Part shown: positions 1 to 13,990 of the stretch, in pieces
How the letters are laid out: each line of letters begins with the position of its first letter
How positions within the stretch are numbered: the first letter of the stretch is position 1
Origin: Leptobrachium leishanense
Taxonomy: Eukaryota; Chordata; Amphibia; Anura; Megophryidae
Reading direction: 5' to 3'
NCBI GenBank assembly: GCA_009667805.1
Contig: CM019070.1
Location: 57,664,735-57,728,734, forward strand
DNA: 64,000 nucleotides
The notes under the pieces: generated by a model
Databases searched by the model: none
What the model was told of the DNA's origin: nothing
What the model saw: the letters and a program-made list of their open reading frames with translations, nothing else
Translations under genes and position numbers: made by a program

Positions 1-132
1 TAGGAAATAGATAGTTTTAAAGGTCTTGAGTTGTTTGACCTGGTTGGTTGGCTGGTGTTTTGTAAGAGCATTAGATGGCTTTTGTTGATCTGGGTGAAGG
101 AATGAATAAAGATATATAATGTGTGTATATAT

Positions 133-724
133 TAGAGATGTGCATTCATTTTGGAAAAAATTCAGAATTTGTAATGAAATTTGACAATTCGTAGTTTGGA
201 AGTACTTTCGAATAATGAATCGATTCGATACGAATTTGAAACAAAACAAATGGTATATAACGAATTTATTTAGTTTTACACTGTGTCATCATCATAAAAG
301 AAAAATTTGCATAATTGATATCAACTATCGAATTTGAAATGAACTATCAAATTGATATTAACTATCAAATTGATCTTGACTTACAATACAAGTAATAGTC
401 AGCAAAGGACTTTATGAAACAAATAAATTTTGTTTCACTGTTTAATTTGACTCATACTAAATCTGTGTCACAGCTTAAAATTTAACCCTAGCTTTTCTTT
501 TAACAGCAAAATTTGATTACTTGGGGTTTTATTTAGTGATCCAAAATTCGAATTGATATCAACTATCGAAATGATATATGAAATTCGAATCGATACGAAA
601 TCGATACGAAAAACAAAACGAAATACGAAACAAAATTAGTTACGAAATTCCGAAAACAAAATGATTTAAAAACGTAACGAAACAAAACTAAAGTAAACAA
701 ATTTTTCAGCCATGCACATCCCTA
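133..724. mobile_element. Non-autonomous DNA transposon, hAT-like (TAGAGATGTGCA ends)
   Basis: Terminal inverted repeats TAGAGATGTGCAT at 133 and ATGCACATCCCTA ending at 724 enclose an AT-rich interior with repeated ACGAAAC and CGATACGAA motifs and no coding frame. The end sequence resembles the hAT element at 42105-43176, which has a clear 8-bp duplication. Here the flanks are simple TATATA sequence, so the duplication cannot be read. Confidence 0.6.
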
Positions 725-1108
725 TATATACACAGTTGTGTTCAAAATTATTCAACCTCCAATGCTGTTAAGGGTTTTAGGGAATTTAGTGTACATTTGT
801 AATTGTATTCAGAATGAAATCCTACAAGGACTTTTTAAAGAACCATATGCAACTAGGATGACATCAATTGGTTTTGTAATACAGTAGTAAATGTTTCTTT
901 TGTGAATTCTTCATTGACACAATTATTCAACCCCTTAAAGACTACCACTCTGAAGAACAGAGGTTCATTCAAGTGTTTTCAATCAGGTATTGAAAACACC
1001 TGTGGATGTCACGGAGCAGCAATAAAGCATAATAAGCACCAATTAGGCAGCTTTAAAATGACTATGATACTCAGCTCCTTCTAGACATTTACTGGTGTGG
1101 TTACAAAC

Positions 1109-2701
<1,593 letters not shown>

Positions 2702-2759
2702 GAACCCCCCCTCCACGGGCGGCCACTGGACGACCCCCAGGGGCACGGGGGTGCGCCAA

Positions 2760-5319
2760 ATAGAAGGCCTTCACCAACCGAGGGGCATGGACCTCCGCAG
2801 CCGGAATCCAAGAACGATCCTCTGGACCGTAACCCACCCAATCGACCAAGTACTGTAAGGACCCCCTAGACTCTCTGGCATCCAGAATGGCCTCAACCTC
2901 GTACTCCTCCTGGCCCTCCACAGAGACAGGAGGAGGTGGAGCACGACCTTGGTGTACCGGTTACATAACAACGGTTTCAAAAGGCTCACGTGGAACACAT
3001 TGTGTATCCTGATATGGGGGGGTAACGCCAAAGCATAGGAGACAGGGTTGAGTCGCCGCAGAATCTTATAGGGGCCGATATATCTAGGTGCCAACTTCAT
3101 GGAAGGCACTAAGAGCTTGATATTCCGTGAAGAAAGCCAAACCCTGTCCCCAACTTGATACACGGGTGCCTGCCTCCTGTGTCTGTCGGCCTTGGTTTTC
3201 TGGATGGCACTACTCTCTTCCAGTGCCCGTTTGACTCTCTCCCAAGTCTCTTTCAATGATGCCAAATGCTCATCCAAAGCAGGAATCGTGGTATCAGGAA
3301 ACGTAGCGGGGAGCACGGGAGGATCAAAACCATAAACAGTGAAGAAAGGGGAATGTCCTGTGGATTCACTCACTGCACTGTTCAAAAGCATACTCTGCCC
3401 ATGGTAACAGGTCTGACCAGTTATTTTGTTGTTCTGATATAAAGCACCTGAGATATTTCTCTATATTTTGGTTGGCTCGTTCTGCTGCTCCGTTGGTCTG
3501 GGGTGATAGGCCGAAGAGAAGGATAAGTCTATCCCCACATTCTTACAAAACCCTTTCCAGAATCTGGAGACGAATTGTGTCCCCCTATCAGAGACAATCT
3601 CCAGAGGAACATCGTGTATGCGAACCACGTTGGAAATGAATATGGGCACCAGTTCGGGCTGCCGAAGGTAGTTTCCGAAGAGGCACATAGTGACCCATCT
3701 TGGAGAATCGATCTATGACCGTAAGTATAACTGTATTCCCTCTTGACTCAGGTAAATCTACTATAAAATCCATGGCTACATGCGACCATGGGCGTTCGGG
3801 GATCGGCAAAGGCTGGAGTAAACCAATGGGTGCTGTTTTGGGACTTTTATGTCTTGTGCACACCTCGCACACAGCTATGTAATCTTTAACGTCTCGGCGC
3901 AACGTGGGCCACCAGAGGAGTTTACTGATACTAGCCACTGTTTTGGTGATACCCATATGCCCAGAGGTTTTATTGTCATGATAAACGTTAAGTACTTCCT
4001 CTCTTTCGTTCTCAGGTACAAAGAGTCTCGCGGAGGTTTCCCCCCAGGAGCTGCACCCTGAACGGTCTGCAACCTTTTCACTAGAGGAGACGAGACACTA
4101 ATTGTGGTAGAGGCTATAATCCTTTCCTGGGGTACAATGGGATGCTGATCTTGGATATTATGTTCATAAGATTCATACTGTCTCGATAAGGCGTCTGCTT
4201 TAATGTTTCTGGACCCAGGTCTATAGGTAAGTACGAAATTAAAACTTGAAAGAAACAATGACCATCTCGCTTGTCTGGAATTTAAACGTTTAGCATCTCC
4301 AATGTACGTGAGATTCTTATGATCGGTTATGATAACGATCGGGTCCTTAGACCCCTCCAATAAGTATCTCCATTCTGCCAAGGCCGAGATGACTGCTAAC
4401 AACTCTCTATTTCCAATGTCATAGTTCTTCTCTGCCGGGGACAATTTCCGAGAATAGAAGCCGCATGGATGCAAGGGTTGTCGGGTGCCTCCCTTTGGGA
4501 CAAGACTGCTGCACCAAGACCTAGTTCGGAGGCGTCAACTTCTACTTGGAAAGGCAGAGCCGATCTGGATGTCGGAGAACAGGGGCAGTAGTGAATGCTT
4601 GTTTAAGTGCCTCAAAGGCTTGAGTGGCTTGAGGTGTCCATTTCTGATTTCCCACCCCTTTCTTTGTCAAAGCCGTGAGGGGAGCTACCAAGGCTGAAAA
4701 GTCTTTAATGAATCTCCGATAGTAGTTAGTAAACCCAGAAACCTCTGGATGGCTTTAAGCCCTTGGGGTAGAGGCCAGTCAAGAATTGCTGAGAGTTTTT
4801 TAGGGTCCATTTGAAAACCCTCAGGGGTTATTATATAACCAAGGAAATGCACTGTTACTATGTCGAATAGACATTTTTCTAGTTTACAATACAATCCAGC
4901 CTTCAATAGTTTTTCAATACTTGTTTCACGTGGGCGTGATGAGTGTCCACATCAGGAGAGTATATCAGGATGTCATCCAGATATACTATGACGAATTCTT
5001 GCAGAAAATCCCTTAGGTGTCATTTATGAGGTCCTGAAAAACGGCTGGCGCATTACATAATCCAAAGGGCATCACCAGGTATTCATAATGCCCGCTACGT
5101 GTATTAAAAGCCGTTTTCCATTCATCTCCCTTTTTAACCCTAACCAGGTTGTAAGCTCCGCGTAAATCGAGCTTCGTATATATACGGGCCCCTTTTAATC
5201 GGTCGAACAATTCTGTTATGAGAGGTATGGGATATGCATTTCTTATAGTTATCCTATTCAAACCTCTATAATCAATGCAAGGTCGCAGATCTCCCTCTTT
5301 TTTGGAGACAAAAAAGAAA
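2760..5319 (-). pseudogene. Outer element Pol: RT, RNase H, integrase, chromodomain (frameshifted)
   Basis: Resuming at 5319: [20 protein letters not shown] of reverse transcriptase, then [20 protein letters not shown] and a stop caused by a single-base loss near 5020. Next come the RT thumb (4906-4685), RNase H with [12 protein letters not shown] (4474-4150), integrase with CEVCTRHK and MDFIVDLPES (3956-3588) and SDRGTQFVSRFWKGF (3590 region), and a chromodomain ([25 protein letters not shown]). Several shifts separate these blocks, so it cannot encode a whole polyprotein. Confidence 0.88.
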
Positions 5320-5324
5320 CCTGC

Positions 5325-6036
5325 TGTGACGGTTGTCCGCGGCCCCCCCTCCCGGCGCCTGGCAGCGGCTTCCTCGCTGCTCGCTGGCCAGGCGCCGAGT
5401 GATATCGCGGAACGCTTCCGCACACGTGGGACGCCGGGGGGCGGGGCCAGGCGTATGACGCGGACCCGCAGAGTTTAAAGTCCGGCTTCTCATTCTCACT
5501 GGTGCCCTGACGTGGTAGTTACTTCCCGCAGAGCTCTTGTATTCTGTTGTAAATTATTGGCTATTCTGTGTATTGACCCTTGGCATTTGGCAAACTGACC
5601 ATTCTGTGTACCGACCCCTGGCATTGGCAAACGAACCATTCTGTGTACCGACCCCTGGCATTGGCAAACGAACCATTCTGTGTACCGACCCCTGGCATTG
5701 GCAAACGAACCATTCTGTGTACCGACCCCTGGCATTGGCAAACAAACTATTCTGTGCATAACCCCTGGTATTGGCGTTTACTCTTCTATCTTAGTATTGA
5801 GGTCAGTCTGTGTGGCATCCTAAGCACGCATCAGACTACCTCTTCTATTGTTTAGGTCTTGGGAAGAGCCAACCATTCTAAGGTCTTGTGTACCCTCCTA
5901 GTATCGTTCTTTGTGTATACCTATCTTGACGTATTCTGTATCTGTCTAGACGTGCCGACCACTCTAAGGATCGGAAGGGTAGTGAGCGGTCTGCGTAAAG
6001 GGACCACCATCTTGGTAACCAGGGGGATCCGTGACA
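5325..6036 (+). repeat. 5' LTR of the inner element
   Basis: 712 bp, TGTGACGG to CCGTGACA. TTTAAA at 5474-5479 lies 30 nt before GCCCTGACGT (5504-5513). About five 36-bp units (core CCATTCTGTGTACCG) occupy 5575-5770, downstream of the likely RNA start. Confidence 0.96.
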
Positions 6037-6050
6037 TTACGTCAGGGCCA
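6037..6050 (+). promoter_or_regulatory. Putative self-priming primer-binding site, inner element
   Basis: Only 14 nt separate the LTR from the Gag ATG. No tRNA-like TGG-starting site is present. ACGTCAGGGC (6039-6048) is the exact reverse complement of GCCCTGACGT (5504-5513) in the LTR, 30 nt after a TTTAAA box. This is the arrangement known for self-primed Tf1/sushi elements. Confidence 0.7.
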
Positions 6051-7040
6051 ATGGATCCCGCAGACCTCTCTTCTCAGTTGACAAGAATTGCAGCCCGACA
6101 AGAAGAGCAGGACCACAGGATGGACAAATTGCTCTTGCTCTGCAAACCCTGTTGAATCGATCCACTACTGGTACTGCAAGTCCTCCAGAACCAGTATTGC
6201 CTAGGGCCAGTTCGGCCTCCCCGAGGGTGTAGGCTCAGTATGAAGGCACCCGTACGCTATGATGGTACGCCTAACTTGTGTCGGGGTTTTTTGACCCAAC
6301 TAGAGATTCTATTCGAGAACAATCCAGGCTCCTGTGTATCCGATAAAGCCAAAGTAGGCTACCTAATTAACCATTTAACTGATAAAGCGTTACTGTGGGC
6401 CACGCCATTGTGGGAAAACAAAAAGCCCATCATATATGACTATGAGGGCTTTACCTCTGAACTAAAACGTACGTTTGATCCCTCTAGAAGGGCCACCAAT
6501 GCAGGCAGGTCCTTGTTCCACATTAAGCAAGGTAATAGGAGAGTCTCCGACTATGCATAGAATTTAAGACCTTGACTTCTGAGGTACACTGGCCTAACGA
6601 CGTTTTAACCTTGGCGTTTACCGAAGGCCTGAACGAGGCTTTGATGTTTGAGCTGGCTCCCTTGAAGTTGCCAGAACATCTGGACCATTTGGTTGATTTC
6701 TGTATTGCCATGGACGACCAAATTAGGGACAGGAGGCATTCTAGAGACAGACCCAGAAGGGTTTTGCCTCCTTTACCCTTGGTACCCCAGACACACCAAT
6801 ACGTCAGGTACTTCAGAGCCAGAAAGAACCGATCTACCGGTCGTAGAACCCATGCAGATAGGTAGAACAGGTATTTCAGAGGCTGAGAGAACCTACAGAA
6901 GGGAAAGGGGGCTCTGTTTTTACTGTGCCGGGGCAGGGCATTTTCGTCTTCAATGTCCTCAAAGACCCAGGGGTGGCAGGGGTGACACTGGCAAGCCGGG
7001 CCAGAGAACACCTACTAGCCAGGTAATCGGTTCGCTCTAT
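6051..7040 (+). pseudogene. Inner element Gag (frameshifted)
   Basis: Starts MDPADLSSQLTRIAARQEEQ. One-base losses near 6128 and 6555 and a further shift near 6800 break it. The capsid-like middle part reads LCRGFLTQLEILFE. The zinc knuckle CFYCAGAGHFRLQC sits near 6917-6958. Compared with the outer element the losses are private to this copy. Confidence 0.88.
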
Positions 7041-10000
7041 GCCTCCTTTGTTGATAACGAAAAAAAAAAAAACCCGGATTCTGGTGCCCATCTCCTTAAC
7101 CTGGGAGGGGGTGCACCTCGAGACTGAGGCGTTCCTAGACTCTGGAGCCTCAGGTAACTTTATGGATAGAGTGTTTGCCTCCAAGAACCTCATGCCTCTA
7201 GTTCTCAAAGAAAGACCTCTAATGGTGGAGGCCATAGACGGGAAACCCTTGTCATGTCCCCATATCACCCACGACACTATAGAGGTATGCATGAACACAG
7301 GGTTTTGCACCGGGAAACCATACGATTCCAGATTATTGACTCTCCCTCATGCCCCGTCGTCCTAGGGTTTCCATGGTTGACTGAGCATAACCCAGTGATT
7401 GATTGGGTCCAGAGAGACATAAAATGTTGGGGTCCCAGTTGCCAGTTGAAATGCATGGGCAGGGTCACTGTTATTGGTAGCCTTAATATCGCCACAGCAC
7501 CTCCTTTATCCACTGTAGTCCCTGACTGTTATCAGGCATTAAAGGAGGTTTTTTCGAAGGCCAGGACTGAGGTTTTACCACCACATCGCCCGTATGACTG
7601 TGCCATAGAGTTACTCCCCGGTACTATGCCTCCCAGAGGACATGTATACCCCTTGTCGCAAAAGGGAAACGACATTATGGAGGAGTAATTAAAGAGAATC
7701 TCGAGCGTGGATTCATTAGACGGTCCTCCTCCCCAGCAGGCTGGTTTCTTTTTCGTCTCCAAGAAAGAGGGAGACTTGCGACCATGCATAGATTATAGAG
7801 GTTTAAACAGAATAACCATAAGAAATGCATATCCCATACCCCTTATAACAGAGTTGTTCGACCGACTGAAAGGGGCCCGTATATACACGAAGCTCGATTT
7901 ACGCGGGGCCTACAATCTGATAAGGGTGAAAAAGGGGCACGAGTGGAAGACGGCTTTTAATACGCGTAGCGGGCATTACGAATACCTGGTAATGCCCTTT
8001 GGCTTATGTAACGCGCCAGCTGTGTTTCAGGATCTCATAAATGACACCTAAGGGATTTTCTGCAAACATTCGTCATAGTGTATCTCGATGACATCCTGAT
8101 ATACTCTCCAGATAAGGAGACCCATCACGCCCATGTGCAACAAGTGTTAAGGAGACTATTGAAGGCCGGCTTATACTGCAAATTAGAAAAGTGCCTATTT
8201 GATATAGAGAAGGTGCACTTCCTTGGGTATATCATAACCCCTGAGGGGTTTCAGATGGATCCTGGTAAATTGTCGGCAATCCTCGACTGGCCCCTACCCC
8301 AAGGGCTTAAAGCCATTCAGAGGTTTCTAGGTTTAACCAACTATTATCGAAGGTTCATTAAAGACTTTTCGGCCTTGGTAGCTCCTCTCACGGCCATGAC
8401 TAGGAAAGGGGTGGGAAATCAGAAATGGACACCCCAGGCCAGGCAAGCCTTCGAGGCCCTCAAACAGGCATTCACGACTGCCCCTGTTCTCCGACATCCT
8501 GATCCAGCTCTGCCCTTCCAACTCGAGGTTGACGCCTCCGAACTCGGTCTTGGAGCAGTCTTGTCCCAAAGGAGGGCACCCGATAAACCTTTGCATCCAT
8601 GCGGCTTCTATTCCGGAAGTTGTCTCCGGCCGAGAGAAACTATGACACATCGGTAATAGAGAGTTGTTAGCAGTTATCGCAGCCTTGGCAGAGTGGAGAT
8701 ACTTATTAGAGGGATCTACGGACCCAATCGTTATCATAACTGATCATAAGAATCTCACGTACATTGGAGACGCGAAACGATTGAACGCCAGACAAGCGAG
8801 ATGGTCTTTGTTTCTTTCAAGTTTTAATTTCGTCCTCACATATAGACCTGGGTCAAGAAACATTAAAGCAGATGCGTTATCTAGACAGTATGAATCCTAT
8901 GAACATAACGTGCAGGATCAACATCCCATTGTACCTCAGGAGAGGATTATAGCCTCTACCACGATTAGTGTCTCATCCCCTCTGATGATCCGATTGCAGA
9001 CTGTCCAAGATAAGGCCCGGGGGGAGGCCTCCCGCGAAGCTCTTTGTACCTGAGAAGGAAAGAGAAGAAGTCCTTAAGATTTACCATGACAATAAAACCT
9101 CTGGGCATATGGGGATCACCAAAACAGTGGCTAGCATCCGAAAACTGCTATGGTGGCCCACGATGCGCCGGGATATTAAAGATTACATAGCCGTGTGCGA
9201 GGTATGCACAAGAAATAAGAGTCCTAAGACAGCGCCCATTGGTTTACTCCAGCCCCTGCCTATCCCCGAACGACCATGGTCGCAGATAGCCATGGATTTT
9301 ATAGTAGAGTTACCCGAGTCCAAAGGGAATACTGTTATACTCACGATTATAGATCGCTTTTCCAAAATGGGTCACTATGTCCCTCTTCGGAAGCTACCGT
9401 CAGCAGCCGAGCTGGTGCCCATTTTCATCGCCAACGTGGTCCGCATACACGGTATCCCTCTTGGGATTGTTTCTGATAGGGGGACCCAGTTTGTCTCCAG
9501 ATTCTGGAGGGGGTTCTGCAAGAATGTGGGAATAGACCTGTCCTTCTCCTCGGCCTATCACCCCCAAACGAACGGGGCAGCAGAAAGGGCCAATCAAAAT
9601 GTTGAGAAGTATCTCAGGTGTTTCATATCTGAACGACAGGATAATTGGTCAGACCTGCTACCTTGGCCGAGTATGCCCTAAACAGTGCCGTGAGTGAAGC
9701 CAGTGGTCATTCCCCTTTCTTCACGGTTTACGGATTTGATCCTCCCGTGCTTCCCACTGCATTTCCTGATACCGCGATTCCTGCTCTGGATGAGCACTTG
9801 GCGTCATTGACTGAGACCTGGGGGAGGGTTAACAGGCACTGGAGAGGAGCAGTATTGTCCAGAAAACGAAGGCCGATAGACGTAGGGGACCAGCACCTGT
9901 GTATCAAGTCGGGGACAGGGTTTGGCTTTCTTCGCGGAACATTAAGCTCTTAGTGCCATCGATGAAACTAGCCCCCAGATACATAGGCCCTTACAAGATA

Positions 10001-10290
10001 CTGCGGCGACTCAGCCCGGTCTCCTATGCCTTGGCACTGCCCTCCCATATCAGGATACACAACGTGTTCCACGTGAGCCTTTTAAAACCGCTTTTGTGTA
10101 ATCGGTACACCAGGGCCCGTGTCCCTCCTCCTCCGGTCTCTGTGGAGGGCGAGGAGGAGTTTGAAGTTAAGGCCATTCTGGACGCCAGGGTTTCTAGGGG
10201 GGTCCTTCAGTACTTAGTGGACTGGGTGGGCTACGGTCCGGAGGACCGCTCTTGGCTTCCGGCTACTGAGGTTCATGCCCCTCGCTGGTG
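7041..10290 (+). pseudogene. Inner element Pol: protease, RT, RNase H, integrase, chromodomain
   Basis: Protease motif FLDSGASGNFMD (near 7135). Reverse transcriptase blocks [36 protein letters not shown] and VYLDDILIYS (catalytic YLDD, near 8080-8110). RNase H has [15 protein letters not shown]. Integrase has CEVCTRNK, then the DDE residues in MDFIVELPES, SDRGTQFVSRFW and NGAAERANQ. The C-terminal chromodomain contains [10 protein letters not shown] and [15 protein letters not shown], ending at 10290. Frameshifts or stops occur near 7310, 7686, 8049, 8630, 9055, 9660 and 9840. The one near 8049 is shared with the outer element. Confidence 0.9.
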
Positions 10291-10360
10291 AAGGCCTTCT
10301 ATTTGGCTCATCCCTGTGCCCCTGGGGGTCGTCCAGTGGCCGCCCGTAGAGGGGGGGTTC

Positions 10361-11071
10361 TGTGACGGTTGTCCGCGGCCCCCCTCCCGGCGCCTGGCAG
10401 CGGCTTCCTCGCTGCTCGCTGGCCAGGCGCCGAGTGATATCGCGGAACGCTTCCGCACACGTGGGACGCCGGGGGGCGGGGCCAGGCGTATGACGCGGAC
10501 CCGCAGAGTTTAAAGTCCGGCTTCTCATTCTCACTGGTGCCCTGACGTGGTAGTTACTTCCCGCAGAGCTCTTGTATTCTGTTGTAAATTATTGGCTATT
10601 CTGTGTATTGACCCTTGGCATTTGGCAAACTGACCATTCTGTGTACCGACCCCTGGCATTGGCAAACGAACCATTCTGTGTACCGACCCCTGGCATTGGC
10701 AAACGAACCATTCTGTGTACCGACCCCTGGCATTGGCAAACGAACCATTCTGTGTACCGACCCCTGGCATTGGCAAACAAACTATTCTGTGCATAACCCC
10801 TGGTATTGGCGTTTACTCTTCTATCTTAGTATTGAGGTCAGTCTGTGTGGCATCCTAAGCACGCATCAGACTACCTCTTCTATTGTTTAGGTCTTGGGAA
10901 GAGCAAACCATTCTAAGGTCTTGTGTACCCTCCTAGTATCGTTCTTTGTGTATACCTATCTTGACGTATTCTGTATCTGTCTAGACGTGCCGACCACTCT
11001 AAGGATCGGAAGGGTAGTGAGCGGTCTGCGTAAAGGGACCACCATCTTGGTAACCAGGGGGATCCGTGACA
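10361..11071 (+). repeat. 3' LTR of the inner element
   Basis: 711 bp, nearly identical to 5325-6036. It directly follows a purine tract AGAGGGGGGG (about 10348-10357). Confidence 0.96.
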
Positions 11072-12770
11072 CCTGCTCCTGCTGGAGAGGAGGACCGTCT
11101 AATGAATCCTCGCTCTAGATTCTCCCTTATGTATTCCTCCATAATGTCGTTTTTCTTTTGTGACAAAGGGTATACATGTCCCCTAGGAGGCATCGTACCG
11201 GGGAGTAAATCAATAGCACAGTCATATGGACGATGTGGTGGTAGGACCTCAGTCCTGGCTTTAGAGAACACCTCCTTTAATGCCAGATAACATTCAGGGA
11301 CCTCTGTGGATAAAGGAGGGGCTGTGGCAATATTGAGGCTACCAATCACATTGACCCTGCCTAGGCAATTAGACTGACAATTAGGACCCCAACATTTTAT
11401 GTCTCTCTGGACCCAATCAATAACCGGGTTGTGCTCTGTTAACCATGGAAACCCAAGAACGACAGGACATGAGGGAGATTCAATAATTTGAAATCTTATC
11501 GTTTCCTGGTGTAAAACTCCTGTTTTCATACATACATCGACAGTGTCGTGAGTGATAGGTGGACATGACAGGGGTTTACCATCTATGGCCTCCACCATTA
11601 GAGGTTTTTCCTTGAGAACCAGAGGTAAGAGGTTTTTGGCAGCAAAATATTTATCCATGAAATTACCTGAGGCCCCAGAGTCTAAGAACGCCTCAGTCTT
11701 GAGGTGAACCCCCTCCCAGGTTAGGGAGATCGGTAACAGAATCCTGGATTTTTTTTTTTCACTATCCACAAAGGAGGCATAAAGAGAACCGATAACCTGG
11801 GTATTGGCTGTTCTTTGACCCGATTTGCCACTCTCCCCCCTGTTAACCCTGGGTCTCTGAGGACATTGAAGGCGGAAATGATCAGCCCCTGCACAATAGA
11901 AGCAGAGCCCCTTTTCTCTTCTGTGAGCTCTTTCAGCCTCCGAAATACCCGTTTTTCCTATTTGCATAGGTTCAACGACTGGTATATCTGTTTTTGCGTT
12001 CTCCGGGTTACCTGACGTACTGGTGTGTCTGGGTAATAAGGGTAAAGGAGGCAAGACCCTTCTGGGTCTGTCTCTGGGGTGTCTCCTTTCCCTAATTTGA
12101 TCGTCCATGGCTATGCAAAAGTCAATCAAATGGTCCAGATTTTCTGGTAATTTTAAGGGAGCCAGCTCAAACATAAAAGCCTCGTTCAGGCCTTCGGTAA
12201 AGGCTAAGGTTAAAACGTCGTTCGGCCAAAGCACCTCTGACGTCAAAGTCTTAAACTCTATGGCATAGTCGGAGACCCTCCTATTACCTTGTTTAATGTG
12301 AAACAAGGACCTACCCACATTGGTAGCCCTTCTAGAGGGATCAAAGGTACGTTTTAACTCAGAGGTAAAACCCTCATAGTCATAGATGATGGGTTTCTTA
12401 TTTTCCCACAACGGCGTAGCCCATAATAAAGCTTTTTCTGTTAAATGATTAATCAGATAGCCTACTTTGGCTTTATCAGATATACAAGACCCTGGTTGTT
12501 CTCAAACAAGATCTCGAGTTGGGTCAGAAAACCCCGGCATAAGCTTGGTGTACCATCATAGCGTAAGGGTGCCTTCATACTAAGCCTATGTCTTTCAGGA
12601 GAGACCGAACTGACTCTAGGCAATACTGGGTCTGGAGGGTTTGTGGTACCAGTATTGGACCGATTTAACAGGGTTTGTAGAGCGAGAGAAATCTGGTCCA
12701 TCCTATGGTCCTGCTCCTCTTGTCTGGCTGCGATACGTGCCAACTGGTTAGAGAGGTCTGCGGGATCCAT
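11072..12770 (-). pseudogene. Outer element Gag, protease and start of reverse transcriptase
   Basis: Gag begins MDPADLSNQLARIAARQEEQ at 12770. One single-nucleotide deletion near 12460 shifts the frame; from 12411 the frame is open through the nucleocapsid zinc knuckle CFYCAGADHFRLQC (CCHC), the aspartic protease motif FLDSGASGNFMD and the pre-RT segment ending SSSPAGAG. Gag and Pol are therefore in one frame here, as in the Tf1 group. The frame is cut by the inner element at 11071/11072. Confidence 0.88.
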
Positions 12771-12784
12771 TGGCCCTGACGTAA
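12771..12784 (-). promoter_or_regulatory. Putative self-priming primer-binding site, outer element
   Basis: Same 14-nt layout as the inner element. Plus-strand GCCCTGACGT at 12773-12782 pairs with ACGTCAGGGC at 13556-13565 in the 5' LTR. Two elements with diverged LTRs keep the ten-base complementarity. Confidence 0.7.
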
Positions 12785-13738
12785 TGTCACGAATCCCCCT
12801 GAATACCAAGATAGTGGTCCCTTTACGTAGACCGCTCTCTACCCTTCCGATCCTTGAATGGTCGGCACAACTAGATAGATAATGAACCAGACAATAGACA
12901 AGCAAGGGTAAACACCAGACAGAGGTACAGAATAGAGTACTCGTTCTCCCTAGGACCTTAGTAATATCAGAGGTAGCCTGATGTGTGCTTAGGGTGCCAC
13001 ATAGACTGACCTCGGTACCAAAGTTAAGAGCAGAACCGTGAGAAGAGTAAATGCCAATACCAGGGGTTATACACAGGGTGGTTCGTTTGCCAATGCCAGG
13101 GGTCGTACACAGAATGGTTCGTTTGCCAATGCCAGGGGTCATACACAGAATGGTTTGTTTGCCAATGCCAGGAGTCATACACAGAATGGTTCGTTTGCCA
13201 ATGCCAGGAGTCATACACAGAATGGTTCGTTTGCCAATGCCAGGAGTCATACACAGAATGGTTCGTTTGCCAATGCCAGGAGTCATACACAGAATGGTTC
13301 GTTTGCCAATGCCAGGAGTCATACACAGAATGGTTCGTTTGCCAATGCCAGGAGTCATACACAGAATGGTTCGTTTGCCAATGCCAGGAGTCATGCACAG
13401 AATGGTTCGTTTGCCAATGTCAGGAGTCATACACAGAATGGTTCGTTTGCCAATGCCAGGAGTCATACACAGAATGGTTCGTTAGCCAGAAGCAAGGTCA
13501 GACACAGATATATATTTTAGCCAAAAACACAAGAGCTCTGCGGGAAGTGAATACCACGTCAGGGCACCGGCGAACTAGTGAAGCCGGGTTTTAAACCCGG
13601 CGGGTCCGCGTCATAACGCCAGGCTCCGCCCCCCGGCGTCCCACGTGAGCGCACCCGGTGGCGTTATTATTCGGCGCCTGGCCAGCGAGCAGCGAGGAAT
13701 CTGCTGCCAGGCGCCCCAGAACAGAGCCATCCGTGACA
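12785..13738 (-). repeat. 5' LTR of the outer element
   Basis: 954 bp; ends TGTCAC and GTGACA. The 36-bp units fill 13051-13485 (twelve copies). A TTTAAA box on the minus strand (13595-13590) stands 30 nt before GCCCTGACGT (13565-13556), the likely RNA start. Confidence 0.95.
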
Positions 13739-13990
13739 CATACCTCCAAGTCCACTAGAGCATGGTTGCAGATTAAAGGCTGGAACATTTTGGAGTGGCC
13801 ATCGCAGTCACCTGACTTAAATCCAATTGAGAACCTCTGGTGGGACTTAAAGAAAGCAGTTGCAGTGCGCAAGCCTAAGAATGTGACTGAACTGGAGGCT
13901 TTTGCCCATAACGAATGGGCGAAGATACCCGTAGATCGCTGCAAGACACTTGTGTCAAGCTATGCTTCACGTTTAAAAGCTAAGTACTAA
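13739..13990 (+). pseudogene. Tc1 transposase, C-terminal part
   Basis: After the right LTR the transposase resumes with the duplicated CATAC, then TSKSTRAW and the motif SPDLNPIENLWWDLKKAV, which holds the third catalytic residue (Glu of the DD34E triad). It ends SYASRLKAKY and a stop at 13990. With the left part it makes a complete but interrupted Tc1 transposase. Confidence 0.9.

Larger units (their letters stand above)
5325..11071 (+). mobile_element. Inner Ty3/gypsy chromovirus, inserted in the outer element
   Basis: LTRs 5325-6036 and 10361-11071 enclose a complete internal region on the plus strand. Target duplication CCTGC at 5320-5324 and 11072-11076. The insertion splits the outer element between SSSPAGAG and FFFVSKKEG of its reverse transcriptase. 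The two LTRs differ by a one-base C-run difference (about 5345) and one substitution (near 5870/10906), so the insertion is recent. The internal sequence is related to, but distinct from, the outer element. The coding region has many frameshifts. Confidence 0.96.

Noticed and set aside
13051..13485. Regular 36-bp repeats resembling a CRISPR array
   Set aside because: Units are directly adjacent with no unique spacers and lie in an LTR of a vertebrate retrotransposon.
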